Below the pieces are notes generated by a model. It saw only the letters and a program-made list of their open reading frames with translations. It was not told where the DNA came from and made no database searches. Made by a program: the position numbers and the translations under genes. A stretch of DNA of 64,000 nt from JABWCE01 sp964617955 (GTDB lineage Bacteria > Bacteroidota > Bacteroidia > NS11-12g > UBA9320). The stretch's first letter is position 1; every line of letters begins with the position of its first letter. The stretch spans positions 62,001 through 126,000 of the forward strand of contig CAZTXB010000005.1 in the NCBI GenBank assembly GCA_964617955.1, given 5' to 3'. Below, in pieces: positions 27,292 to 37,100 of the stretch.

Positions 27292-29373
27292 ATGACACTC
27301 AAAAAAATCGTTATGGTTTTGGTTCCGGTATCTCTTCTGGGAACCGGATTTTACCTCAAAAAACTTGAATCAGGGAAAAGTTATCTGGTGCCTGCCATTA
27401 TGGAAAATCTGCAGAACCTGCACTATGACCCGGCTTTGATAGATGACGCATTTTCTGCTAAGGTTTTTGATCATTTTTTAAATGTGATGGATGCGGGCAA
27501 AAAATTCTTTACACAAGAGGATGTCCATAAACTTGAGGTTTATAAAACACGAATTGACGATTTATCGAAGGAAGGAAGTTACGAATTCTATGATAAGGTC
27601 ATGCAAATCTATGAAAGGAGAATCCTACAAAATCAATCCTGGTTTAGGGAAATTTTAGCATCTCCTATGGATTTTTCAAGTAACGAGACCTTTGTTTTAG
27701 ACGATGACCAACCCTTTGCAAAAAACGAAGCTGAGCTCAAAGAAAGGGTGCGAAAAGCCCTTAAATATGGGGTAATGACCCGTCTGGCATCGAGCCTTGA
27801 GATACAGCGTGAGGCAGCCGAGCGCAAAGACACCGTTATTAAAATTATAAGCAAGGATAGCCTTGAGGCCCAGGCAAGAAAAAGTGTTCTTAAATCGCAG
27901 GAAGATTTTATTGCACGATGGAAAAAAGTTAAACCGGAGGAAAAATTAAGTTATTATATCAATGCCCTCACCGGAATTTACGACCCGCATACGAGTTACT
28001 TTCCCCCGGCCGATAAAGAAAATTTTGATATTAGCATGTCGGGAAGATTGGAAGGGATTGGCGCCTCACTTCAGGAGAAGGATGGTTTTATAAAGGTGGT
28101 ACGAATTGTGCCAGGTAGTCCATCAGCCCTACAGGGAGAGCTAAAGGAAGGTGACATTATATTAAAAGTAGCCCAGGGTTCGGCCGAGCCGGTCGATATC
28201 GTGAATATGCCTATGGATGACGCCATAAAAATGATCAGGGGCTCCAAGGGCACTGAGGTAAGACTTACGGTTAAAAAGCCTGACGGTACCACCAAGGTAA
28301 TCAAAATCATCCGCGATGTGGTTATATTGGAAGAAACTTTCGCCAAATCGGTAGTGATGGAGGATGATGACCATAAAAAAACAGGCTATTTGTATCTTCC
28401 TACTTTTTATACGGATATTAACGGTAAAGGGGGAAGAACGAGCTGGGATGATGTGAAAAAAGAAATCGGTAAATTAAAGAAAGCCGGTGTTCAAAGTATC
28501 GTTTTTGACTTGAGAAACAATGGTGGAGGCTCCCTACAGGATGTGGTTACCATGTCGGGGTTATTTATTGAAAAAGGCCCGGTAGTGCAGGTGAAGTCAA
28601 GAAACGCCAAACCCGAATTCCTTGAAGATTATGACCCTTCAGTGGAATGGGACGGTCCGTTGGTGCTGATGGTGAACCAATTCAGTGCTTCGGCCAGTGA
28701 AATTATAGCCGCCGCCATGCAAGATTATAAGCGCGCAGTAATTTTGGGAAGCAATCACACCTTTGGAAAAGGGACCGTACAAAGGTTTGTGGATTTGAAT
28801 CAAACCATCAGAAGCAAAGATGCTGCTGAGTTCGGATCCCTAAAAATAACCATTCAGAAATTTTACAGAATTAATGGGGGCGCAACCCAACTCAAGGGTG
28901 TTAGCTCTGACATTGAACTGCCGGATAATTTCACTTATTTAAAATCGGGAGAAGCCGAGCAAGATTACCCGATGGTATGGGATAAAATAAAACCGGCAGG
29001 TTACACTACCTATGAAAAATACCTTTCTAATCTTGATAAAATAAAAGAAAATTCAGCAAGAAGGGTAAAGGAAAGTTCCATTTTTAAGATGATTGACGAA
29101 AATGCCAAAAGAATAAAAGAAGAAGACGACAGAAAGATTGTTTCTCTTAATCTTGAGGTGTATATGGCGGCAGAGAAAATAAAGAAAGAAAAATCGAAAT
29201 TAATGGATGGTCTTAACGTTGAGAACCCCAAGCTTATCATCACGACTCTTGAGGAAGATAAGTTAGAATTGACAAAAGATAAAAGTAAAAACGACAGGGC
29301 TTTGGAATGGTACAAAAACCTGAAGAAAGACCCTTATATTTTCGAAGCATTACAAGTAGCCGAGGAACTATAA
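27292..29373 (+). CDS. prc: Tail-specific carboxy-terminal processing protease (S41)
   Basis: A 693-residue periplasmic serine protease. An N-terminal hydrophobic signal/anchor leads into the Prc N-terminal domain (YDPALIDDAFSAKVFDHFL). A PDZ domain follows (about 245-330, with GIGASLQ and VRIVPGSPSALQGELKEGDIILKV in two parts), then the S41 core with the nucleophile in FSASASE (about residue 464) and the Lys in TFGKGTVQ (about 490). A DUF3340-like C-terminal helical region ends the protein. It removes proteins by recognising non-polar C-termini. It lies 83 bp after ftsH and ends at a terminator made partly of a mobile-element end. Confidence 0.94.
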   Translation: MTLKKIVMVLVPVSLLGTGFYLKKLESGKSYLVPAIMENLQNLHYDPALIDDAFSAKVFDHFLNVMDAGKKFFTQEDVHKLEVYKTRIDDLSKEGSYEFYDKVMQIYERRILQNQSWFREILASPMDFSSNETFVLDDDQPFAKNEAELKERVRKALKYGVMTRLASSLEIQREAAERKDTVIKIISKDSLEAQARKSVLKSQEDFIARWKKVKPEEKLSYYINALTGIYDPHTSYFPPADKENFDISMSGRLEGIGASLQEKDGFIKVVRIVPGSPSALQGELKEGDIILKVAQGSAEPVDIVNMPMDDAIKMIRGSKGTEVRLTVKKPDGTTKVIKIIRDVVILEETFAKSVVMEDDDHKKTGYLYLPTFYTDINGKGGRTSWDDVKKEIGKLKKAGVQSIVFDLRNNGGGSLQDVVTMSGLFIEKGPVVQVKSRNAKPEFLEDYDPSVEWDGPLVLMVNQFSASASEIIAAAMQDYKRAVILGSNHTFGKGTVQRFVDLNQTIRSKDAAEFGSLKITIQKFYRINGGATQLKGVSSDIELPDNFTYLKSGEAEQDYPMVWDKIKPAGYTTYEKYLSNLDKIKENSARRVKESSIFKMIDENAKRIKEEDDRKIVSLNLEVYMAAEKIKKEKSKLMDGLNVENPKLIITTLEEDKLELTKDKSKNDRALEWYKNLKKDPYIFEALQVAEEL

Positions 29374-29375
29374 TA

Positions 29376-29405
29376 GGGCCTGCTGAAAAACACTTAAAGG
29401 CTTGA
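29376..29405 (+). mobile_element. Truncated MITE-like element end (30 bp)
   Basis: These 30 bases match the first 30 bases of the three 236-bp elements (GGGCCTGCTGAAAAA and the following CACTTAAAGGCTTGA). After 29405 the match ends. The stretch starts 2 bp after the prc stop codon, and no right end is present. Confidence 0.75.
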
Positions 29406-29421
29406 AAATTCTCAAGCCTTT
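29396..29421 (+). terminator. Intrinsic terminator after prc, partly built from the mobile-element end
   Basis: AAAGGCTTGA (29396-29405) pairs perfectly with TCAAGCCTTT (29412-29421) around a 6-nt loop and runs on in further T residues, a classic rho-independent terminator. On the other strand the hairpin is followed by TTTAAGTGTTTTT, so it may also slow transcripts arriving from dnaJ. The left arm lies within the truncated element. Confidence 0.8.
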
Positions 29422-29442
29422 TTTGTTTGTATCATGTAGCCG

Positions 29443-30573
29443 TCAGGCTTGAAAAAAATCCTTCATTCTGCTAAAAAATCCCTTTTCTGAATTTTCGGCT
29501 GGTGGTATAAAATTCTCAGAAATTTCCATTTTACGGAGCGCTTCTTTTTCTTCAGCGCTCAACTTTTTAGGTGTGTACACATTTACCTGTACCAGCTGAT
29601 CGCCTCTGCCATAGCCATTGATATCCGGAACGCCTTTATTGCGCAGTCTCAACATTTTTCCTCCCTGGGTTCCCGGGTCAATCTTAACTTTAACCTTCGA
29701 GTCAATGGTCGGAATTTCGACGTCGCCTCCCAGTGTCGCCGTAGGAAAACTAATAAACAGATCGTACAAAATATTATTTCCTTCTCTTCTAAAATGGGGG
29801 TGACTGATTTCCTCTATTAATACGATTAAATCTCCCGCACCTCCCCCCATAGGAGAATCGTTTCCATATCCGCTCAACGATAACTGCATGCCATTTTGAA
29901 CCCCGGCCGGTATTTTTATGGATGTAGTTACTTCCTCATCTACCAAACCTTGTGCATCCGAACCCGGGGGGCGACCATCAAGCCTTCTGCCCAATCCATT
30001 GCACGAATGACAAGTACTGGAAGTTTGCATTTGTCCTAAAAAGGTATTGGTCATTCTTGTTACCGTACCGGTTCCATTGCAAGTGCCGCAAGTGGTGAAT
30101 TTGGCTCCGGGCACTGCCGCTTTTTTGCTATATTTTACTTTCTTCTCAACCCCATTGCAAATTTCTGCCAGAGATAATTTTAACTTTATTCTGATATTGG
30201 AACCGTTAGACGCCCTTCCTCCCCGTCGGCTATGACCGCCAAAGAAGCTTTCGAAGGGGTTGCTGTCGCCGAATATATCCCCAAACTGGGTGAAGATATC
30301 ATCCATATTCATGCCTCCGCCAAAACCACCTTGACCACCGGCACCTCTCACACCATCGTGACCAAAACGGTCGTACGCACTCCTTTTTTCGGGATTGCTC
30401 AATACCTCATAGGCCTGGGCTGCCTCTTTAAACTGCTCCTCCGCAGCCTTATCATCCGGATTTTTGTCAGGGTGAAATTTAATGGCCAATTTGCGATAGG
30501 CCTTTTTTAGCTCCTCCTCACTGGCATTGCGGCTCACGCCAAGAATTTCGTAATAATCGCGTTTCTTTGACAT
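29443..30573 (-). CDS. dnaJ: Chaperone DnaJ with a reduced zinc region
   Basis: A 376-residue Hsp40 co-chaperone that delivers substrates to DnaK and stimulates its ATPase. The J domain (1-70) has YEILGVSRNASEEELKKAYRKLA and the HPD tripeptide, and a Gly-rich linker follows. The central zinc region has only two CxxCxGxG motifs, CGTCNGTG (about 158) and CHSCNGLG (about 186). The first and fourth motifs of a standard DnaJ are absent: their places hold KKAAVPGAKF and RRLDGRPPGSDAQG. The C-terminal substrate domains are complete. It follows grpE after 4 bp in the same operon. Confidence 0.94.
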   Translation of the reverse strand: MSKKRDYYEILGVSRNASEEELKKAYRKLAIKFHPDKNPDDKAAEEQFKEAAQAYEVLSNPEKRSAYDRFGHDGVRGAGGQGGFGGGMNMDDIFTQFGDIFGDSNPFESFFGGHSRRGGRASNGSNIRIKLKLSLAEICNGVEKKVKYSKKAAVPGAKFTTCGTCNGTGTVTRMTNTFLGQMQTSSTCHSCNGLGRRLDGRPPGSDAQGLVDEEVTTSIKIPAGVQNGMQLSLSGYGNDSPMGGGAGDLIVLIEEISHPHFRREGNNILYDLFISFPTATLGGDVEIPTIDSKVKVKIDPGTQGGKMLRLRNKGVPDINGYGRGDQLVQVNVYTPKKLSAEEKEALRKMEISENFIPPAENSEKGFFSRMKDFFQA

Positions 30574-30577
30574 TATT

Positions 30578-31165
30578 TCACTCTCCTACGATAACTTTTG
30601 CAAATCGAATCACCTTATCATTAAGGCAATATCCTTTTTCAATTTCATCAACAATTTTACCCTTTAACGATTTTTGGGGTGCAGGTATTTTTGTAATGGC
30701 TTCATGCATGTCGGCGTCGAAGGGCAGCCCAATGGTATCGTACGCTTTCAATCCATGTTGCTCGAGGGTGGTTTTAAACTTGGCAGAAACCAACTTAATG
30801 CCCTCTCCTATGGCTGAATTCTCACTTTCTGCGCCTAGGGCCTTCTCGGCTCTTTCCAAATCATCAATTACAGGTAAAAGACTTTTAAGCACATCCTGAC
30901 CCGCCATTTTGAACAACTCAAGCCTTTCTTTATTGGTGCGCCTTTTATAGTTTTCGAAATCGCTGTATAATCTGATATACTTTTCTTTCAATTCCTCATT
31001 TTCCCGTTTTAAGGCCTCTAAATCTGTCATTCCCGGAGAAATATCTCCTTCAGACTCCTCTATCGACTTTGCTTCTGCTGTTGTTTTAGGATCCGATTCC
31101 ATGGTCGTATTTAATTCATCAGATTGCTCATGAATCGGTTCATCCTTCATTTTCTTTCCCTGCAT
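30578..31165 (-). CDS. grpE: Nucleotide exchange factor GrpE
   Basis: GrpE releases ADP from DnaK. An acidic, disordered N-terminus is followed by a long coiled coil (LKRENEELKEKYIRLYSDFENYKRR in sequence) and the C-terminal beta domain ending in NDKVIRFAKVIVGE. I start it at ATG 31165; ATG 31150 is also possible, and an upstream in-frame TTG at 31210 would give 210 residues but has no further support. It is co-transcribed with dnaJ, murA and the DUF4290 gene. Confidence 0.92.
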   Translation of the reverse strand: MQGKKMKDEPIHEQSDELNTTMESDPKTTAEAKSIEESEGDISPGMTDLEALKRENEELKEKYIRLYSDFENYKRRTNKERLELFKMAGQDVLKSLLPVIDDLERAEKALGAESENSAIGEGIKLVSAKFKTTLEQHGLKAYDTIGLPFDADMHEAITKIPAPQKSLKGKIVDEIEKGYCLNDKVIRFAKVIVGE

Positions 31166-31257
31166 AGTGTGTTTAAATAATTTATTCAGTGACTTCAAAA
31201 CTTTTGCCAATACATATTTGGTGACAATTTGACCGAAGCCCGAATTTAGATTTTAGA

Positions 31258-31806
31258 TTATTTATTGGGAGTACTTGAATTTTCCAATAATTTTTCCAAC
31301 TCAAGCTCCAGTTGGTTACCTGTGAGATCCATGCCAATTATTGTACCCTCGGGATCGAGAAGAAAACTGCTCGGCAATGAGCTTACACCATAGGTAGCAG
31401 CAGCAGGACAATCCCATTTTTTTAAGGCAGACACATGATTGGGCCATGAAAGTTTATCATTTTTAATCACCTTTTTCCAAATTTCGTCATTATCATCCAA
31501 GGATACAGAATATACGGTAAACCCTTTGCCTCCTATTAATTTGAGATTCTTATACTTGTTGTATGCTTTTACAATCCCTGGATTCTCCTTTCGACAAGCC
31601 CCACACCATGAAGCCCAGAAATCGACAAAAACATAGCTGCCTTTTAAGGATGAAAGTGATAAGGTACTGCCTTCAGGGGTGTTTAAACTTATGTCAGGTG
31701 CGATATCACCGATTTTTAATCGTGTGCCATGCGATGAGCTATAAATAAAGGCGCCTAAAGTAAGCAAAGCCAGTATTGGAATTATGATTAAACTCTTTCT
31801 TTTCAT
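31258..31806 (-). CDS. TlpA-like thioredoxin-domain protein
   Basis: A 182-residue exported thiol-disulfide protein. An N-terminal membrane segment (about 5-22) anchors or exports it. The thioredoxin domain has the start IGDIAPDISLNTPEG typical of TlpA/ResA and the redox motif WCGAC in FWASWCGACRKENP; the cis-Pro loop is in GVSSLPSSFLLDPEG. It probably reduces disulfides in the periplasm, perhaps for cytochrome c maturation or envelope proteins, but no partner is encoded nearby. It sits between murA and grpE on the same strand. Confidence 0.88.
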   Translation of the reverse strand: MKRKSLIIIPILALLTLGAFIYSSSHGTRLKIGDIAPDISLNTPEGSTLSLSSLKGSYVFVDFWASWCGACRKENPGIVKAYNKYKNLKLIGGKGFTVYSVSLDDNDEIWKKVIKNDKLSWPNHVSALKKWDCPAAATYGVSSLPSSFLLDPEGTIIGMDLTGNQLELELEKLLENSSTPNK

Positions 31807-31858
31807 TCAATTTTTATTTTATGGCTGCAATTGTAATACCAAACATGAGGGCCAAATT

Positions 31859-33166
31859 CTAAATTCTTTCGATATCTGCGCCTAAAGCCTTTAGTCTGCT
31901 ATCGATATACTGATACCCTCTGTCAATTTGCTCTATATTGTGTATGACACTCACTCCCTGAGCCGATAAAGCTGCAATAAGGAGAGAAACCCCTGCACGA
32001 ATATCCGGAGAGGTCATTTGTATTCCTCTTAATGGCACCCGTCTGTCAAGTCCCATCACAGTGGCCCTGTGCGGGTCGCATAGTATGATCTGCGCACCCA
32101 TGTCAATGAGATGGTCAACGAAAAACAAGCGACTTTCGAACATTTTTTGATGAATTAACACATTGCCCTTTGCCTGGGTAGCCATCACCAGCAATACACT
32201 TAACAAGTCGGGCGTTAAACCCGGCCAGGGCGCGTCGGCAATGGTCAACATACTTCCATCAATAAAAGATTCAATCTCATAATGTTTCTGGGATGGAATG
32301 AAAATATCATCGTCCTTAATCAAAAAACTCATTCCAAGCTTTTCAAAGGTCAAAGGAATAATGCCCAGATGCGAAATCCCGGCATTTTTGATGGTTATTT
32401 CAGATTCTGTTAACGCCGCAAGAGCCATAAAACTCCCTACCTCAATCATATCCGGCAACAGGGTATGGGTGCAGGCTCCTAAATAGTCAACCCCTTCTAT
32501 GGTCAATAAATTAGACCCTATCCCTTGGATTTTTGCTCCCATGCTCACCAACATTCGGCATAGCTGTTGCACGTAAGGCTCACAAGCTGCATTGTATATG
32601 GTCGTAGTACCCATTGCCATACTCGCAGCCATCACAATATTTGCTGTACCGGTTACCGAGGCTTCTTCCAGAAGCATATAATTGCCAATAAGACGACCCG
32701 CCTTTACCTTGTAAAAATTTTCTTCTTTTAAAAATTCGAATTTTGCTCCAAGTTTTTCAAATCCTATAAAATGAGTATCCAGACGCCGCCTTCCTATTTT
32801 ATCTCCCCCCGGGCTTGGTATGTACCCTTTTCCGAATCTTGTGAGCAATGGCCCAATAATCATAATGGAGCCCCGGAGCTGAGCGCCTTTTTTTCTAAAT
32901 TCCTTGCTGTTCAAGAAATTTAAATCGAGCTCATCCGCTCTAAATGAAATTGATCCTGATTTTTCTAACCTCTTTACCTTTACGCCCAAATCCGCGAGGA
33001 GTTCGATAAGTTTGTTCACGTCCCTGATATCAGGGATATTATGAATTACAATTTCCTCCGGGGTGAGCAGTACGGCAGATAGTATCTGAAGAGCCTCGTT
33101 TTTAGCTCCCTGAGGTGTCAATTCACCCTTCAGTTTGTGGCCTCCGGTTATTTTAAATGATCCCAC
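31859..33166 (-). CDS. murA: UDP-N-acetylglucosamine 1-carboxyvinyltransferase with Asp in the Cys115 position
   Basis: A 435-residue cytosolic enzyme for the first committed step of peptidoglycan synthesis, adding enolpyruvate from PEP to UDP-GlcNAc. The repeated inside-out barrel motifs are present (QGAKNEALQILSAVLL near the N-terminus). The active-site loop reads SPGGDKIGRRRLDTH: Asp122 stands where E. coli has Cys115, the residue alkylated by fosfomycin. An Asp there is active in other bacteria and blocks the drug, so intrinsic fosfomycin insensitivity is expected. It follows the DUF4290 gene, a pairing that I recall is conserved in Bacteroidota. Confidence 0.95.
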   Translation of the reverse strand: MGSFKITGGHKLKGELTPQGAKNEALQILSAVLLTPEEIVIHNIPDIRDVNKLIELLADLGVKVKRLEKSGSISFRADELDLNFLNSKEFRKKGAQLRGSIMIIGPLLTRFGKGYIPSPGGDKIGRRRLDTHFIGFEKLGAKFEFLKEENFYKVKAGRLIGNYMLLEEASVTGTANIVMAASMAMGTTTIYNAACEPYVQQLCRMLVSMGAKIQGIGSNLLTIEGVDYLGACTHTLLPDMIEVGSFMALAALTESEITIKNAGISHLGIIPLTFEKLGMSFLIKDDDIFIPSQKHYEIESFIDGSMLTIADAPWPGLTPDLLSVLLVMATQAKGNVLIHQKMFESRLFFVDHLIDMGAQIILCDPHRATVMGLDRRVPLRGIQMTSPDIRAGVSLLIAALSAQGVSVIHNIEQIDRGYQYIDSRLKALGADIERI

Positions 33167-33281
33167 TGATGATTTTTTTTTATTGATTTAAACGAGACGC
33201 GCTTTAACTGTGGCTGTTTTAAATACTGATAACTGATGCTTTTTGCGAATCAAAATAACTGCCAAAATGAGATAGGAGTCT

Positions 33282-33944
33282 CTAGTATCTAGAGTCCTTT
33301 CCTCTGTTTCGGTTTTGATTTTTATTTCTGAATTTGTTATTTCTGTTGTTATTATTATTGTTGTTATTGCTTTTAAAATGTCCCTTGTGCCTCTTGATAT
33401 CCCTTTCTACATGTATGCTTAGATCTCCTGAATTGAGATGCAACATGTCTTTCGATAAAATCTTCAGATGCTCAGTGATTACTTCCGGAGTAAGTATTTC
33501 ATTATTCCAATTCCTGGAAGAGTTGGTCATAAAAGAGGCAATCATGTTTATGAAACTTTGCTTAATATCGCTGTCATCTACTCTGGTAGCACGGTCGACC
33601 ATATACTGTAGGTTTCTCCCATAAAATCTAAACTTAATACGCACATTATTATAAGGAACCGGTTCAGGTTTTTGATTGATGAGTTCAGGAACCGGCTTAG
33701 GATAAGGCCCATCAATGTCCAATTTAAAGCCTGACATAATGTGTAAATGATCCCAAAGTTTGTGTTGGTAGTTGTCGAGATCCTTTATTCCAGGGTTTAA
33801 ACTGATCATTACATTCATTAACCCCACCGACAACTTGGATCGAAGTTCCCTATCAGGAACCTCCACTACTTTGTCAACCATTTTTTGCAATCCCCTGCCG
33901 TATTCGCTTAAAAGCAAATCGGGGCGCTGGGTATTGTATTCCAT
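33282..33944 (-). CDS. DUF4290 protein with Asn/Arg-rich tail
   Basis: A 220-residue cytosolic protein from ATG 33944 (an ATG 12 nt earlier is possible but leaves only 4 nt after the -7 box). The body from MEYNTQRPDLLLSEYGRG to about residue 175 fits DUF4290, a Bacteroidota family of unknown function often next to murA. The last 30 residues are a low-complexity tail with an Asn run and many Arg and Lys, encoded by an ATT/TTG-rich triplet tract at about 33335-33372. The basic tail suggests nucleic-acid or membrane contact, which is an inference. Confidence 0.85.
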   Translation of the reverse strand: MEYNTQRPDLLLSEYGRGLQKMVDKVVEVPDRELRSKLSVGLMNVMISLNPGIKDLDNYQHKLWDHLHIMSGFKLDIDGPYPKPVPELINQKPEPVPYNNVRIKFRFYGRNLQYMVDRATRVDDSDIKQSFINMIASFMTNSSRNWNNEILTPEVITEHLKILSKDMLHLNSGDLSIHVERDIKRHKGHFKSNNNNNNNNRNNKFRNKNQNRNRGKDSRY

Positions 33945-33960
33945 TTGATTTTGCACGGTT

Positions 33961-33968
33961 CAAAGTTA
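33961..33968 (-). promoter_or_regulatory. Putative -7 box of the DUF4290-murA-tlpA-grpE-dnaJ operon
   Basis: The minus strand reads TAACTTTG (TAnnTTTG), 16 nt before the preferred ATG at 33944. It would serve the five-gene run. No -33 TTTG lies at 19 nt. Confidence 0.4.
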
Positions 33969-34077
33969 ACAAAAAACAAATGTTGAAATTCTTAAATTTT
34001 TTTTAATTGATTATCAATCTTTTATGCGATATCTCCAATAAGAATATCATAATATTATCATATTATCAAAAAATTGC

Positions 34078-34085
34078 TACTTTTG
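34078..34085 (+). promoter_or_regulatory. Putative -7 box of the SusC/SusD pair
   Basis: TACTTTTG matches TAnnTTTG, 23 nt before the SusC ATG, inside a very AT-rich stretch. No sigma/anti-sigma pair or regulator is adjacent. Confidence 0.45.
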
Positions 34086-34108
34086 AATCACCTATTTAAC
34101 TCTTATTT

Positions 34109-37100
34109 ATGAAAAAGTTCTTTTATCTCCTCCTAGGGGTTTTTGTTTGTGCTTTACAATCAAATTCCGCCATGGCGCAACTTCGAACCGTATCGGGAAA
34201 AGTTACCGCAGCCAAAACTAATGAAGCCCTTCTGGGCGTAACTGTTGCCGTTAAGGGTACAACCATTGGAACCACTACTGATGAAGCAGGAAGCTATACC
34301 ATTAGCTTACCCAGCGGATCCAGCGTTCTTGTGTTTATGTACGTCGGTATGAAAAAACAGGAAATCGATGTTGGTACCAATACCAATCTCAATGTTACTA
34401 TGGTTGACGATGGAAATTCCTTGGATGAAGTGGTTGTCACGGCCATTGCCTTGGAAAGATCCTCAAAATCCATCGGTTACACTACGCAAACAGTTACTGG
34501 AAAGGAAGTAGCCGGTTCCGGTGAACAGAATGTGATTCAAGGACTAGCTAGCAAAGCAGCCGGCGTTTATGTTCAAGGAACCAGTGGAACCCCCGGAGCT
34601 TCCAGTAAAATTATCTTAAGAGGTAACACAACCTTTGAAGGCGACAACCAACCTTTGATTGTAATTGATGGATTGCCCATCAGCAATGAAACGGATAATA
34701 CCTCACCAAGCGATTACCCATTTAACCAGAATTTACAAGGCGTACAAAATTCAAACCGCGCCATAGATATTAACCCTGATGATATTGAGACCATGACCGT
34801 ATTGAAGGGCCCAGCTGCGGCTGCCCTTTATGGCGCCCAAGCTGCCAGTGGTGCCATTATCATTACTACAAAAAAGGCACGTATCAGAGGAAAAAGTAGA
34901 GGATTTAACGTGAGTTATTCCTCCAGCATGGAATTGCAGAAAGTGAATAAACTCCCCGAACTTCAGACCAAGTATGGTCAGGGAACCGGCGGAGGTACCA
35001 TAGTAAGTGGTGCCGTAAAAGAAGAAGGAAAGGCCAACCCTGCTTCCCCTAATAGCTGGGGTCCAAAAACAAAACCCGACTCCACATGGGATAATATGGA
35101 TGAGTTTTTCAAAACCGGACATATATATAATAACAGTGTGGTATTAAATGCTTTTAATGAAAAGTCATCCTTGCGTTTATCTCTTGCCAATCTTAAGCAG
35201 GATGGTGTGATTCCCAACACCGATTATAAGAGACATACCGTTACCATCAACGCTGATCATAAAATTAACGACAAATTTACTTTTGGTACAACCATGAGTT
35301 ATGTCAATTCAGGCGGAATTTTGGCTCAGAATGGAAGTAACCTCGCAGGGGTGATGCTTGGCTTAACAAGAACTCCGGCCGATTACAGATTGGATGATCC
35401 AAACAGTGCAGGTCCTAATGGCTGGACAAACAGCGATGGAACTCAGCGCAGTTGGTTCCCGCTTTATGATAACCCACATTGGAGCGTTCGCAATAACCCC
35501 TTTACAACTGATATGAACCGTATGTACGGAAATATCAATTTTAAAGCCTCGCCCTTTAGTTTTATGGATCTAACCTACCGTTTGGGTACAGATGTTTATA
35601 CCGACAAGCGTTTCGCCACTTTCGCCATTGGCTCAAACCAACCGGCTAGTGCTCCAAATGGTGAATTGAATGAAAATGTGATTACGCATAGATATGTGTA
35701 TCAGGATATATTAGCTACTTTCAAAAGAAGCATCACCAAAGATATTGATGCAAGTTTAGTTTTGGGTAGCAACTTACAGTATACCAAAGACGAAGATCAG
35801 TACCTCAGAGGAAGGGATTTAACCGTGCCTGAATATTACAATTTATCAAACGCAGCAAACTTGTATGCCAACTCAAGTTATTCCGTACTGAAAAAGTCAG
35901 GTGTGTTTGGCGATTTGAATGTTAATTATAAAGAATGGATTTTCTTAAACGTAACCGCCCGCCAAGACAGATGGTCATCGTTTAACAAGAAAATTGTTTA
36001 TCCTTCAACTTCTCTCGCTTTTGTGTTCTCAGATTTTGTGGCCCAAAAGTGGTTCACCTTTGGTAAAGCCAGAGTGGCCTATGCAAAAGCAGGTAAAGGT
36101 CCGGCTCCTTATGCCACAAGAAACTATTACGGAAAACCATTCTTAACCGATGGATTTACCGATGGCTTAGGATTCCCTTATCTTTCACAAAACGGCTTCG
36201 GGATAAGCAATACTTTAAATGATCCAAACATTAAGCCCGAAACAACAACCTCCACAGAATTTGGATTGGATTTGCGCTTCTTTGATTCAAGGTTGAGAAT
36301 TGACTTCTCATACTATAATCAGCAGTCAAAAGACATCATTTTAAGCCTTCCTATAGCACCTTCTTCAGGATTTAGAGCACTCTATACCAATTCAGGTGCC
36401 ATGGAAAATAAGGGAATTGAGCTATTTGCTTCAGGCACAGCTATCCAAATGAAAGACTTCAGTTGGGATATAGGATTAAACTTTAGCAGAAATAGAAATA
36501 AAGTAACAGCCTTGGCAAACGGTGTGGAAGAGGTAGCCCCTGAAGCAGCATTCAATTCAGCTCAGGCCTATGCCATTGTCGGTTCACCTTATGGTGCCAT
36601 TTATGGAACGAAATGGGCAAGAAATGATGCCGGCCAACTTATCATTGGAGCCAATGGTCTACCAACACTCGATCCCGAAAAAGGCAATCTTGGCAATCCT
36701 TATCCCGATTGGATGATGGGCTTAAGAAATTCCTTTACCTATAAAGGCATAAGATTAACAGGATTACTTGATATACGCCAGGGAGGCGTTTCCTGGAACG
36801 GCACCTATGCCCGTTTAAATCGCCTTGGACGCACTGAAGAATCAGCAGATAGAAACCGCACTTACGTGATTGATGGTGTACTTGCTGATGGTTCTAAAAA
36901 CACCAAGGAAATCTCAGCCAATTCCTATTACTCAACTTTTGTTGGCGATGGTGGCGCTTATGCTTCTGAAAACGCTATTCAGGATGTATCGTGGCTCAGA
37001 CTGCGCGAACTTGGACTTAGCTATAATTTAAAGATTAAAGCCATTGAAAAATATGTGAAATCGGTTGACCTGGGCTTCGTGGCTAAAAACTTGTGGCTAA

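Noticed and set aside
33335..33372. The triplet-rich tract in the DUF4290 tail as a phase-variation switch
   Set aside because: Changes in whole triplets keep the frame, and it lies at the very end of the gene, so on/off switching is unlikely.
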